DNA from: an uncultured Acetatifactor sp.
Lineage (GTDB): Bacteria > Bacillota > Clostridia > Lachnospirales > Lachnospiraceae
Direction of reading: 5' to 3'
DNA: 64,000 bases
Assembly: GCA_910583845.1 (NCBI GenBank)
Contig: CAJUAB010000010.1
Coordinates: 87,164-151,163 of the forward strand
The stretch's first letter is position 1. Every line of letters begins with the position of its first letter. Under the pieces are notes generated by a model that saw only the letters and a program-made list of their open reading frames with translations, was not told the origin of the DNA and did not search any database. Shown here in pieces: positions 8,539 through 16,770 of the stretch. Both the position numbers and the translations under genes were made by a program.

Positions 8539-10077
8539 ATGTTACAGGTTAAAAATTTGAATATTTATCACAAAAAGGATCTGCGCCCTCTGACGGCAAA
8601 TCTTTCCTTTACATTGAAGGACGGGGACAAAGCCGCTGTCATCGGAGAGGAGGGCAACGGCAAATCCACACTGTTGAAACTGCTGTATGACCCGGCTCTG
8701 GCAGCGGATTACGCCGAGTACGATGGGGAAATCATCAGAAATCACCTGGTCTGCGGTTATCTGCCCCAGGAACTTTCCCGGGCGGACCGCGGGAAAACCG
8801 TCTACGAATTTTTGAGTGAGGAACCCGCCTTTCTGGAGGCGGACTACCGGGAATTGTCTTCTCTGGCCGGCAGACTCGGCATCGGCGCGGATCTTTTGTA
8901 CAGTGATTTTGGAATGGAAATCCTCTCCGGCGGGGAGAAAATAAAGGTGCAGCTCATCAGGATTCTGAGCAGACATCCCAATCTGCTTCTGCTGGATGAG
9001 CCGTCCAACGATATGGATATCGCCACTCTGGAGTGGCTGGATCATTTCATCAATGACTGCGCTTTTCCCGTGCTCTATATCTCCCACGACGAGACGCTGC
9101 TGGAGCGCACCGCCAACATGATTCTGCATATGGAACAGTTAAAGCGCAAGACGGAAAGCCATTGCAGCGTATTTCACACAGGCTACCGGGAGTATGTGGA
9201 AATCCGGCGGGAAAACTTTAACCGGCAGGAACGCCTGGCCCTGGAAGAGAAAGCCGCCTATGAGAAGCAGCAGGAAAAATTCCGGAAAATCTATGAGAAA
9301 GTGGAGTACCGGCAGGATATGGTTTCAAGACAGAACCCCGGCAAGGCGGCTCTGCTGAAAAAGAAAATGCATTCCGTCAAGTCCATGCAGCGGCGCTTTG
9401 AGCGCCAGGCGGAGAACATGACCCCAAGGCCGGAGACGGAGGAAGCCATCTTTTTCCGCTTTGCGCCGGGAGAGGGCATCCCTGCGGGGAAATGGGTGAT
9501 CGACTGGGAGCTGCCCCTGCTAAGAGTGGGAGAGAGGGAACTGGCCCACAATATACAGCTGCGGATCAGGGGCCCGGAAAAGGTATGCGTCATCGGAAAA
9601 AACGGCGCGGGAAAAACCACTCTTCTGCGGGCTGTCGCCGGGCAGCTTCTGGAGAGGACGGATATCCGGGCCGCCTATATGCCCCAGAACTATGAGGAAC
9701 TTCTGGCTCCGGACAGTACGCCGGTGGAATATCTGTGCAGAGTGGGGGATAAGGAGGAAGTCACCAAGATCCGTACCTACCTGGGAAGCATGAAATACAC
9801 CGTGCAGGAAATGGAGCACGCCATCCGTGACCTCTCCGGCGGGCAGAAAGCCAAGCTGCTGCTGTTAAAGATGAGCATGGAGCATCGGAATGTCCTGATC
9901 CTGGACGAACCCACGCGAAACTTCTCCCCTCTGTCGGGTCCGGTGATCCGGGAACTTTTGCGGAGTTTCCCGGGGGCCGTGATCAGTGTCTCCCATGACC
10001 GGATGTATATCCGGGAGGTCTGCGACCGGGTGCTGGAGCTGCGGGAGGATGGGCTGTTTCCCGTTGATTCCCTGTGA
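8539..10077 (+). CDS. ABC-F family ATPase (possible ribosomal antibiotic-protection factor)
   Basis: A 512-residue soluble protein with two ABC ATPase domains and no membrane segments, typical of ABC-F translation factors that bind the ribosomal E site. Domain 1 has Walker A GEEGNGKST (36-44), signature LSGGEK and Walker B LLLLDEPSNDMD; domain 2 has GKNGAGKTT, LSGGQK and VLILDEPTRNF. A charged helical linker of about 80 residues between them fits the P-site tRNA-interaction motif. ATG at 8539 is chosen, five bases after GGGAGG; GTG at 8533 is also in frame. The attenuator-type leader suggests an inducible antibiotic resistance factor rather than a housekeeping one, though the subfamily (Lsa/Vga/OptrA or other) cannot be told by eye. 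Confidence 0.9.
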   Translation: MLQVKNLNIYHKKDLRPLTANLSFTLKDGDKAAVIGEEGNGKSTLLKLLYDPALAADYAEYDGEIIRNHLVCGYLPQELSRADRGKTVYEFLSEEPAFLEADYRELSSLAGRLGIGADLLYSDFGMEILSGGEKIKVQLIRILSRHPNLLLLDEPSNDMDIATLEWLDHFINDCAFPVLYISHDETLLERTANMILHMEQLKRKTESHCSVFHTGYREYVEIRRENFNRQERLALEEKAAYEKQQEKFRKIYEKVEYRQDMVSRQNPGKAALLKKKMHSVKSMQRRFERQAENMTPRPETEEAIFFRFAPGEGIPAGKWVIDWELPLLRVGERELAHNIQLRIRGPEKVCVIGKNGAGKTTLLRAVAGQLLERTDIRAAYMPQNYEELLAPDSTPVEYLCRVGDKEEVTKIRTYLGSMKYTVQEMEHAIRDLSGGQKAKLLLLKMSMEHRNVLILDEPTRNFSPLSGPVIRELLRSFPGAVISVSHDRMYIREVCDRVLELREDGLFPVDSL

Positions 10078-10126
10078 CGGGCCTGGTATGATTCTTCGCT
10101 CGCGGGGGGCAGCGCTCCAATCTGTC

Positions 10127-10159
10127 GAAAACGACATTGGAAATTCCGATGTCGTTTTC
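10127..10159. terminator. Bidirectional terminator between convergent genes
   Basis: GAAAACGACAT and ATGTCGTTTTC form a perfect 11-bp stem that can extend through TGGAA/TTCCG. A-rich and T-rich ends make it functional on both strands, between the ABC-F gene and the oppositely directed exporter gene. Confidence 0.8.
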
Positions 10160-10242
10160 TGTCAGGCCCCCCAAGCGCAGGCTGCCGGGCCAGAGCACCC
10201 GATCTGACAGGAGCAATGCCACGGGCGCAGATCCGTTGCCGT

Positions 10243-11856
10243 TCATCCCAGAAGCTGTCCGTTTCCTATTCTGAAAATATGATCATACGCCCCTTCCTCC
10301 ATCAGATGATGTGTAATCGTCAACAATGTCAGATCCGGAATCCCCAGCAGCAGCGTCTCTATTTCCCTGGCTGTCCCTTCGTCCAGGGCAGAGGTCCCTT
10401 CATCCAGTATCAGAAAGCGGGTATTGCGAATCAACGCGCGGGCTATGGCCACCCTCTGCCGCTGTCCGCCGGACAGGCGTTCGCCCCGCTGGCCCACCTG
10501 GTATTCCAGTCCCCCTTCCAGAGTATCCATGAATTTACCCACACCGCTGAGAGATACCGCGCGCTCCAGCTGCTCCGCCTCAAAATCCTCATACAGACAG
10601 ATATTGTTTCGGATTGTATCGTCAAACAGAAAAACCTCCTGCTGGATGCAGGAAACAATCTTGCACAGCTTTTTGTGATCAATATTGTGAAGTTCTTTCC
10701 CGTCATACAGGATTTTACCCTGATAATCCCCGTAATTACCGGTAATCAGATGAATGAGCGTACTTTTGCCGCATCCGCTCTCCCCTGTGAGCGCATATTT
10801 TTTCCCCCGTTCTATTTTCAGGTTGATTCCATTCACCACGGGCTGCTCTTTACTATAGCCAAAGGACAGATCTTCCACCGTCACTTCCCGCTCAAAAGTG
10901 GCCGCCTCGCTTCCGCCGGCGTCAGGGTCCGTATATTCTTCCATCTCCTGTATGCGCTGTACAATGGGAGTCACTCCCATAAGCAGGGGGGCGCTTTGCA
11001 GAAACATACTGAATTCTCCGCAAAAGCCGCTGCTCAGGGTGATAAACACCACCAAGGCCCCAAAGGACATTTGCCCGTTGACCACCATATAGCAGGACAG
11101 AACCAGTATGACTGTCTGGGACAAAATGCTGAAAAACTGGGACAGCCCATCAGACGCGGAGGAAAGGGCATCCGTATGGTATTCACACTTTTTCAGCCCG
11201 GTATTGGAGTCCAGAAAGCGTTTCCTGACTATATTTTGTATGCCAAAGGAATTTATGACGGAAAACGCGGAGAAAAATTCTGACAGCAAGGTTGTAAGTT
11301 CCGCTTGCGCCAGCGAGCGTTTTTCCTGCCATCTTTTGATCCTGCCTCCCAGCGCGATCGGAACGAGCGCTATGACGCAGGCAAAAATCAGTGTGCAGAC
11401 CGCCAGCACCGGCTGATAATAGAACATCAGAGCCGCATGGAATATCATGCCTGCCACCGCCAGGACGAGCATATACAACACACCCATATACAGACTGCGC
11501 AGGGTGCTGATGTCATTCGTCAGGGCCGAGAGATAATCGGCGGTGTTGCGCGAAAAAAAGTCCCTGTAATTTCTGCGCATAATCCCCTGAAAAGCCCTGC
11601 CCCGGATGTCATTCATCAGCTTGTCCGCAAACATCTCCTGGTAAATCTTGGTTCCCATATACAGACAGGCCCCTGTGAAAGAATAGACCAGCAGTACCGC
11701 CGCGTAAAACAGGATGGCCTCCCGGTTCTGGGCAACCACTTCATCAATCAGGTGCTGATTCAGCACAGATGTTCCAACCAGCACACCGTCCATCACTATA
11801 ATGGACAGGATGGCCAGGGCAAACTGCCCTTTCATATTTTTAATATATTTCCACAT
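10243..11856 (-). CDS. ABC exporter (fused membrane and ATPase domains), probably peptide export
   Basis: A 537-residue half-transporter that would act as a dimer in the membrane. Six transmembrane helices span residues 10-300, followed by an ATPase domain with Walker A GESGCGKST, signature LSGGQRQRV and Walker B FLILDEGTSALD. There is no N-terminal C39 peptidase, so any cargo would be exported without cleavage by this protein. It is the last gene of the leftward operon radical SAM maturase, 22-residue ORF, exporter, and a good ribosome site (GGGAG) precedes it. Export of the modified peptide, or immunity to it, is inferred from this context. Confidence 0.9.
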   Translation of the reverse strand: MWKYIKNMKGQFALAILSIIVMDGVLVGTSVLNQHLIDEVVAQNREAILFYAAVLLVYSFTGACLYMGTKIYQEMFADKLMNDIRGRAFQGIMRRNYRDFFSRNTADYLSALTNDISTLRSLYMGVLYMLVLAVAGMIFHAALMFYYQPVLAVCTLIFACVIALVPIALGGRIKRWQEKRSLAQAELTTLLSEFFSAFSVINSFGIQNIVRKRFLDSNTGLKKCEYHTDALSSASDGLSQFFSILSQTVILVLSCYMVVNGQMSFGALVVFITLSSGFCGEFSMFLQSAPLLMGVTPIVQRIQEMEEYTDPDAGGSEAATFEREVTVEDLSFGYSKEQPVVNGINLKIERGKKYALTGESGCGKSTLIHLITGNYGDYQGKILYDGKELHNIDHKKLCKIVSCIQQEVFLFDDTIRNNICLYEDFEAEQLERAVSLSGVGKFMDTLEGGLEYQVGQRGERLSGGQRQRVAIARALIRNTRFLILDEGTSALDEGTAREIETLLLGIPDLTLLTITHHLMEEGAYDHIFRIGNGQLLG

Positions 11857-11976
11857 TTTCTTCGCTCCCGTTTAGGATTGTTTAACGTATCTCCCCGCAA
11901 CAGCTTTAGCACCACAAAACTGTGATGCTGAAACCGTCAGAAAGGCATTTGAAACTTTTCTGTGTCTTGTTATTGT

Positions 11977-12045
11977 TTACAGTTCAATAACTTTGCCGCT
12001 CTGTCCAACAATACAAACCTGTACCTTTACACTTTCAAAACGCAT
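11977..12045 (-). CDS. 22-residue ORF between the radical SAM and exporter genes; candidate RiPP precursor
   Basis: MRFESVKVQVCIVGQSGKVI plus EL, followed by TAA. A near-consensus ribosome site (AAGGAGG, seven bases before ATG) and its place 26 bases after the maturase stop codon argue that it is translated. It contains one Cys, one Gln and two Lys, and no classical leader/core boundary. A stem-loop at 11908-11929 follows, which could protect or terminate a short transcript and raise peptide mRNA over exporter mRNA. It could be the substrate of the maturase, but such precursors are usually longer, so this is a candidate, not an assignment. Confidence 0.55.
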   Translation of the reverse strand: MRFESVKVQVCIVGQSGKVIEL

Positions 12046-12071
12046 TGCCTTGCCCTCCTTTCACTGGATAT

Positions 12072-13268
12072 TTATCCTTTCAATGCCGATAGTGTTTTTT
12101 CTATATGAGAAGCATATATCGGGCATAACGGATCTGTGTCCTTCAGATTCCCTCGTAATGCGTAACTTCGAAACAGACACCCACCACCACAAATATAACG
12201 ATATTTACATTCCGAGCATTCCTCTTTTCGACTCACATCAAACATCGGCCTATCCAAAAACACTGTATTCAAGTCATTTGATAACGCATTTCCCATCAAA
12301 TATGCACTGTCATGAAACATATGGCAGGGATAAACATCTCCGTTTGCTGAAATACTCAGTTCCATACTTCCTGCGCCGCAACAATCCCTGCAATTGATTT
12401 CACTGGTTATAGATGTGTCAGTAATTGTTATATCATTATGATAAACGGCATTTTCTAACATCTGCATATCTATATTTGTCAATTCAAAAGCATCTGTGCG
12501 GCTGGAATGAGAGACTGAAAACAAGCTAAAACTATAATTGACTCCCAGTGACTCTGCCAATGCTTTCATTTCCGTGATGGCCTGCAAATTTTTCTTATGT
12601 ATTGTAAAAATTATGGATATATTCTTTACCTGATCACGCAATTGTTTTATAATACTGACTACCCTCTCATGAGATGATTTTCTGAAAAAAGAGGATTCCC
12701 TGCTGAAGCCGTCCAGTGAAAACGATAAATCATCCAGATACATGCATGCGTTGATATATGAAGCGAAATCCGCTACGCCGTTCGTTATACAACATACGTT
12801 TTGTATTTTTGCCTCCTGTTTCATATATTTTATTAAGTCTAATATATCTTTTCGAAGAAAAGGTTCACCTCCTGATATGACCAATGCCTTTATATGCGCA
12901 TTCGCCAGATTGTCTATTATTTTGATCATCTCTGAATGAGATAACTCGCTCTCCGTAACATGATCTGTCTTGGAATAACAGCCAGGACAATCCATATTAC
13001 ATCGTGATGTCACATGTAAATATGCTGCCCTTACAGGAGCGGTCTTGTCACTGCATGTAAATTGTCTGTTTCTGTTGAGCGCATCTATTAAAGCAAATTC
13101 TGATTCAGATAGAGCTTCCAGATTTACATCACATCCCTGTACCAATTGATCCGCCAGTTCCGTTCCTTTGTCATCCAGCCCGAATAACGATTGTGTTCTT
13201 GGATTACCCAGCATTTCTACGCCATCAATTGCGAATCGGATGCAATCATTGTTTAATTTGTAAAACAT
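12072..13268 (-). CDS. Radical SAM/SPASM peptide maturase
   Basis: A 398-residue iron-sulfur enzyme predicted to modify a ribosomal peptide using S-adenosylmethionine radicals. The N-terminal 75 residues look like a PqqD-type precursor-recognition domain (FGLDDKGTELADQL). The radical SAM core carries C90-x3-C94-x2-C97 (CNMDCPGC) and a GGEPFLR motif. A C-terminal SPASM domain has several conserved Cys (CRDCCGAG, YPCHMF, CSECKYRYICGGGC, DPLCPIY) for auxiliary clusters. It opens a leftward operon with the 22-residue ORF and exporter, under a promoter beside the shared operator. The chemistry (thioether, carbon-carbon or other crosslink) cannot be told. Codon use is A/T-richer than in neighbouring metabolic genes, hinting at acquisition. 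Confidence 0.92.
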   Translation of the reverse strand: MFYKLNNDCIRFAIDGVEMLGNPRTQSLFGLDDKGTELADQLVQGCDVNLEALSESEFALIDALNRNRQFTCSDKTAPVRAAYLHVTSRCNMDCPGCYSKTDHVTESELSHSEMIKIIDNLANAHIKALVISGGEPFLRKDILDLIKYMKQEAKIQNVCCITNGVADFASYINACMYLDDLSFSLDGFSRESSFFRKSSHERVVSIIKQLRDQVKNISIIFTIHKKNLQAITEMKALAESLGVNYSFSLFSVSHSSRTDAFELTNIDMQMLENAVYHNDITITDTSITSEINCRDCCGAGSMELSISANGDVYPCHMFHDSAYLMGNALSNDLNTVFLDRPMFDVSRKEECSECKYRYICGGGCLFRSYALRGNLKDTDPLCPIYASHIEKTLSALKG

Positions 13269-13317
13269 TTTATCCGCGCCTTCCTGTTGGTTCCTTATTG
13301 CTATATCAACAAGTCAT

Positions 13318-13346
13318 ATTATACCCTTCCTCTTTGCATATAACAA
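13318..13346 (-). promoter_or_regulatory. Promoter of the radical SAM operon
   Basis: On the minus strand, TTGTTA (13346-13341) and TATAAT (13323-13318) are 17 bases apart. The -35 box touches the left arm of the operator. The -10 box lies about 48 bases from the operator centre, mirroring the promoter on the other side. Confidence 0.75.
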
Positions 13347-13399
13347 GAACCAAAGTTGTCAAATTCCGGTGTAAAAAATTTGACAACTTTGGTTCTTGT
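13343..13399. promoter_or_regulatory. Shared operator, perfect 23-bp inverted repeat (site 1)
   Basis: Arms of 23 bases (13343-13365 and 13377-13399), containing CCAAAGTTGTCAA and its complement, are perfectly inverted around an 11-base spacer. The site sits midway between divergent promoters for the radical SAM operon and the 54-residue peptide. The left arm matches 19 of 22 positions of the operator at 19358-19379. Placement just upstream of two weak -35 boxes suits an activator. The adjacent HTH/TPR-like regulator is the probable binder (inferred). Confidence 0.85.
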
Positions 13400-13425
13400 C
13401 ATTCCTGCTCAATTATGCTTATAAT
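13397..13425 (+). promoter_or_regulatory. Promoter of the 54-residue peptide gene
   Basis: A perfect -10 box TATAAT (13420-13425) follows a weak -35 (TGTCAT, 13397-13402) after 17 bases. A poor -35 directly next to the operator suggests dependence on a bound activator. Confidence 0.65.
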
Positions 13426-13454
13426 TTTCATATATCATTTGATGAGGAAATTAC

Positions 13455-13619
13455 ATGAAAAAAATATTAAAAGAGACTCTGGTTGTCGTCTCTGTATTCT
13501 TAATCCTTCTGCGTCTGCCACCTGAAGGGCAAAATGACAATCAAAAAACAGTATCCGATGGCAAATCTTCTTATAGCCTGTTATGTGATGAAACTGAAAG
13601 TGAAATCAAGGCAAAATAA
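13455..13619 (+). CDS. 54-residue secretable peptide; candidate signalling propeptide
   Basis: The frame begins MKKILKETLVVVSVFLILLR and continues with a hydrophilic tail ending SYSLLCDETESEIKAK. A basic start, a hydrophobic stretch (9-20) and a short polar C-terminal part match the layout of exported pheromone precursors such as those paired with PlcR/Rgg-type (RRNPP) regulators. GAGG lies seven bases before ATG. The gene has its own promoter at the shared operator and ends one base from the end of the convergent regulator gene. The active peptide would derive from the C-terminal tail. A signalling role is inferred from this pairing; it could also be the maturase substrate or a short membrane peptide. 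Confidence 0.65.
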   Translation: MKKILKETLVVVSVFLILLRLPPEGQNDNQKTVSDGKSSYSLLCDETESEIKAK

Positions 13620-13620
13620 C

Positions 13621-15519
13621 TCATTGCGCTTGAAGATTTTTCAATTTATTCTGATAAAATTCTTCACGTATCCGACTTTTACAGAGTCTGGCAAGCTGAA
13701 TGCACTTTTGCAGTTCATGCTCCGTACATATTTTTTCTTCTATCAAAACACTGTCAGCGGAGCATTCTCTTTGATTCCACCATTTGTTATATATACATCT
13801 CATAAGCATATTCATTCTTCGCATTGACAGGCATTCCTGCATGATTTCGTCGCTTATTTCGTTGGACCTCTCGAACTCACCTTCATCTCCCAGAAAACTT
13901 GCGATATTACTCATAAATGTCTCATATGTATCTATGTAGGCCTTAATTCCATTATCTTTCACAAGCTGTCTGCAGGCTGATAACAATAAGTTGATATACA
14001 TCTTTTTTTCCTGCCCTTCTGATTTCATCGCAATATTACATAAATATTCCATCTCCCCGCAGGTAAGATAACTCTCTTCATCCTGTTTTATACATTTCAA
14101 AGGAACCGTATACTCCAGAATCCTTTTCAGCCTCTCCACACACTCTTCCTTCTCAATGCGCTTCAAATGATACAGATACAGCGTCTCCAAAAACCCCATC
14201 TGCTGTCGGTTAATTGTCAGCTCCATGGGCAGCATCTCCCGCAGGCGTGGCAATATCCTGCTCAGGGCATCTGTATCCATTCTGCTTACAAATGCGCTGA
14301 CAGCCTCGTCGTATAGAACTATGGCCTCATATCGGTCGGTGATTACACTTTCCCTTGCATACTCACAGGATAATCCCAGCCGTTCAAGCAGCTCCCCTAT
14401 GATCTCGATCTGGGTGTTGGATTTTTTGCTCTCCAGACGCTGCACAGTCCTTTTCTCACAGATTCCCGCGCACAGCTCCTCCACTGACATGCCCAGCATC
14501 TTCCGACGTTTTCTCACCACATCTCCATAGCAATAATTCTGCGTCTGCCAGTAAAGATAGCAGTCATTCTCCATTCTTTCCGGCACGCCTCCGTCCCTGT
14601 ATACCTGGGATAATACCTTTCTCCACTCCCGTACCTGTTCCAATGTGGACAATAATTCCCTGATACTGCCCGGGACAGTCCCCAGCTCCCGGGACAGCAG
14701 AACCAGCGCCTGTTCCTCTATTTCCAGAAGTTCGCTCAAATAATACATCCTCTCAGTGGAGCGCAGTACTTCCACCGCACTGGCGGATATACGGAACAGC
14801 CGCTCACAGTCCCAGACCTCTCCGGGTTTTTTCATCAGCTCTGCACAGAGATAATAGGCCGCTTTGGAACCGATTCTTGCACGGCTGTAAATATCCATCC
14901 CGGATTCCTGTACCGCTTCCAGTAAAGCCTCATAGGCCATTGCCTTATAGGAATCCCTCCAACCGCTCTCCGCAATTTGTCCCACATCGCCGCCGCTATG
15001 GATAAACTCCAGCAGCAGATTCCATTCCTGGCCTGACAGCAGGCATTTTTTCCATTGGCGCATATGGTACTCCGGCATCGTGCATGCAATGGCATGTTGT
15101 AAAACCGTGCGCCGTTCCTCTTCCATTGCTTCCTGACGGCGCATCAGCTGTACCTTCATGGTCAGATAAAATTGAGACTCTATGGCATTGCCGCTCGGCG
15201 CGTTTTCCTCATATTGGCGAATCATCCGCCATGCTCTGTCCGGTTCATCGTTCTCTATGGCGAAAAGCAGGTCCTGCCGGGCTGTCCAGCGAGCGTATTC
15301 ATCCGGCTGTAAATAGTCCTCATAGCCATCGTTTGTCACCCCCAGTCTCTCTAACAGCCGATCCCGGGTCATCTTTTCCGGCAGGCGCTTCCCCTCCTCA
15401 ATCCTGTTCATCATGCTGACCGAGCAAATCCCCCATCCCAGCTGTTCCAGCGTGACATTTTTGCCTGTTCTGATGGCTTTCATAAAATCGCTGAAGTACA
15501 TCCCATATTTGCGTTTCAT
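13621..15519 (-). CDS. Large regulator with two HTH plus helical-repeat modules (RRNPP-like)
   Basis: A 632-residue cytoplasmic protein. An XRE-like helix-turn-helix lies at about 8-62 (LEQLGWGICSVSMMNRIEEG), followed by a helical TPR-like stretch (75-300). A second HTH-like region (about 331-388, VEELCAGICEKRTVQRLESK) is followed by another helical stretch to the end. The two halves look like an internal duplication. HTH plus TPR proteins of the Rgg/PlcR type bind imported peptides and activate operons. The gene is tail-to-tail with the 54-residue peptide gene and lies between the two operons sharing the palindromic operator, so it is the best candidate for their activator. A TATAAT at 15569-15564 (minus) is its likely -10 box. 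Confidence 0.85.
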   Translation of the reverse strand: MKRKYGMYFSDFMKAIRTGKNVTLEQLGWGICSVSMMNRIEEGKRLPEKMTRDRLLERLGVTNDGYEDYLQPDEYARWTARQDLLFAIENDEPDRAWRMIRQYEENAPSGNAIESQFYLTMKVQLMRRQEAMEEERRTVLQHAIACTMPEYHMRQWKKCLLSGQEWNLLLEFIHSGGDVGQIAESGWRDSYKAMAYEALLEAVQESGMDIYSRARIGSKAAYYLCAELMKKPGEVWDCERLFRISASAVEVLRSTERMYYLSELLEIEEQALVLLSRELGTVPGSIRELLSTLEQVREWRKVLSQVYRDGGVPERMENDCYLYWQTQNYCYGDVVRKRRKMLGMSVEELCAGICEKRTVQRLESKKSNTQIEIIGELLERLGLSCEYARESVITDRYEAIVLYDEAVSAFVSRMDTDALSRILPRLREMLPMELTINRQQMGFLETLYLYHLKRIEKEECVERLKRILEYTVPLKCIKQDEESYLTCGEMEYLCNIAMKSEGQEKKMYINLLLSACRQLVKDNGIKAYIDTYETFMSNIASFLGDEGEFERSNEISDEIMQECLSMRRMNMLMRCIYNKWWNQRECSADSVLIEEKICTEHELQKCIQLARLCKSRIREEFYQNKLKNLQAQ

Positions 15520-15582
15520 CCTGTCTCTGCCTCCGCGCTGTCGTATGCAGTGTCTCTGACAGGATTATACCAAATCGTGCAG

Positions 15583-15631
15583 AAAAAAAACACTCAAAAC
15601 AGTAATCTTTTTCGATTGCTGTTTTGGGTGT
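15583..15631 (-). terminator. Intrinsic terminator of the lipoprotein/solute-binding operon
   Basis: An 18-bp stem (two G-U pairs) from ACACTCAAAACAG to CTGTTTTGGGTGT encloses a short loop. On the minus strand it is followed by eight T residues (15590-15583). It separates the upstream operon from the regulator gene. Confidence 0.88.
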
Positions 15632-15654
15632 CCAGCATAACTGTGTTCAAAGCA

Positions 15655-16764
15655 TTATTTCCCCAGCGGAACATACTTAAGCCAGTTCTCTTCCCCATCT
15701 TTTCCCAGCAGGAGGAGACGTCCGTCAGCCAGAAACGTGAGCGGCCAGAATTCCAGGTCGCCGCCAAAATCAATATCCGCTATATGTACACGATTTTCCA
15801 TGACTCCATTCTCGCCGTCATACGCCCAGGCCCCGCTATATGGGCTAAAGAGCAAAAGATTGGTATCCGTGCCGCGGGACATGGCGGAAAAGACCTCATC
15901 GCCTGAAAAGCAGAGGGACGAATCTCCTTTGAGGATGGAGCCGTTTGCCACATCAAGCCTGCCTATTTCGATTTTCTCACCCTGCTCGCTGTGAAGCAGG
16001 TAAATCTGCCCATCCTTTCCCGACGCCGCCTGATAAATCCACCCGGTCCCCAATGATTTCGGGGTAAATCTGTACATAAGCTCTCCTTCGCTGTCAAGGA
16101 TGATTCCGTCTCTGTTTACCGTCCATTGCAGATAGTATGTGCCGTCCTTGTCAATCAGGAACCACATCGGCATCTGTTTTGTCTCAAGGTATGGCGAAAC
16201 ATCCATCACTTTCTCCACCTGGTAATTTTCATCAAGCTGCCAGATATAACTCTTCTCCCCGCTGGAATCCGCCATGAACAGATGAATTTTCCCCTGCATA
16301 TCCATTGCGATCTGACAGACATCCAACCCCTCCGGATTATCAATATTGGCCCTGTTCTGCTCATCCGCGCCCAATGACATAATGTATAAATCCCGGGTTC
16401 CATAGACGAGATAAATATTCTCCCCATCAGACGCGCAGCGGCGCATAGCGCCCAGCAAATCTATATCGTCTTCCAGGCGGCAACGGATATCCTGTGCCAT
16501 CGCATTTACAGGAACTGTCAGCAGCTTGGGCATGTCTGTAGATAATTCGGGATCTTCACTTTCCTCCGCCACCTGCATTTCTGTCTGACCAGAGACAGGC
16601 GTATCCGATATTTCTTCTTTTTCCGCGCTGACCGTCTCCGCAATATTTCTGTCAACGGTTTCCGGCGCGAACTCGCCGCCCCGTCCGCATCCACAGAGGG
16701 CGGTTATGACCGTCAGAAAAATCATGGATGCTTTTCTTCGAAAGACCAAAGAATATCTGCTCAA
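15655..16764 (-). CDS. Propeller-like lipoprotein B, paralogue of the protein at 18132
   Basis: A 369-residue secreted lipoprotein; a signal peptide ends in the lipobox LCGCG. It shares with the protein at 18132-19208 the segments EDDIDLLxAMRRC, DGENIYL, NPEGLDVC, RFTPKSLG, GTDTNLLLFSPYSG and EFWPLTFLADGRLLLLGK. Repeated four-strand-like units ending in D-G or K-D-G turns suggest a beta-propeller. It begins six bases after the solute-binding protein stop with a TTG start served by GGGAGG; ATG 13 codons later is an alternative. Function unknown; it may bind a ligand or the neighbouring solute-binding protein at the cell surface. Confidence 0.8.
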   Translation of the reverse strand: MSRYSLVFRRKASMIFLTVITALCGCGRGGEFAPETVDRNIAETVSAEKEEISDTPVSGQTEMQVAEESEDPELSTDMPKLLTVPVNAMAQDIRCRLEDDIDLLGAMRRCASDGENIYLVYGTRDLYIMSLGADEQNRANIDNPEGLDVCQIAMDMQGKIHLFMADSSGEKSYIWQLDENYQVEKVMDVSPYLETKQMPMWFLIDKDGTYYLQWTVNRDGIILDSEGELMYRFTPKSLGTGWIYQAASGKDGQIYLLHSEQGEKIEIGRLDVANGSILKGDSSLCFSGDEVFSAMSRGTDTNLLLFSPYSGAWAYDGENGVMENRVHIADIDFGGDLEFWPLTFLADGRLLLLGKDGEENWLKYVPLGK

Positions 16765-16770
16765 TTTTTC

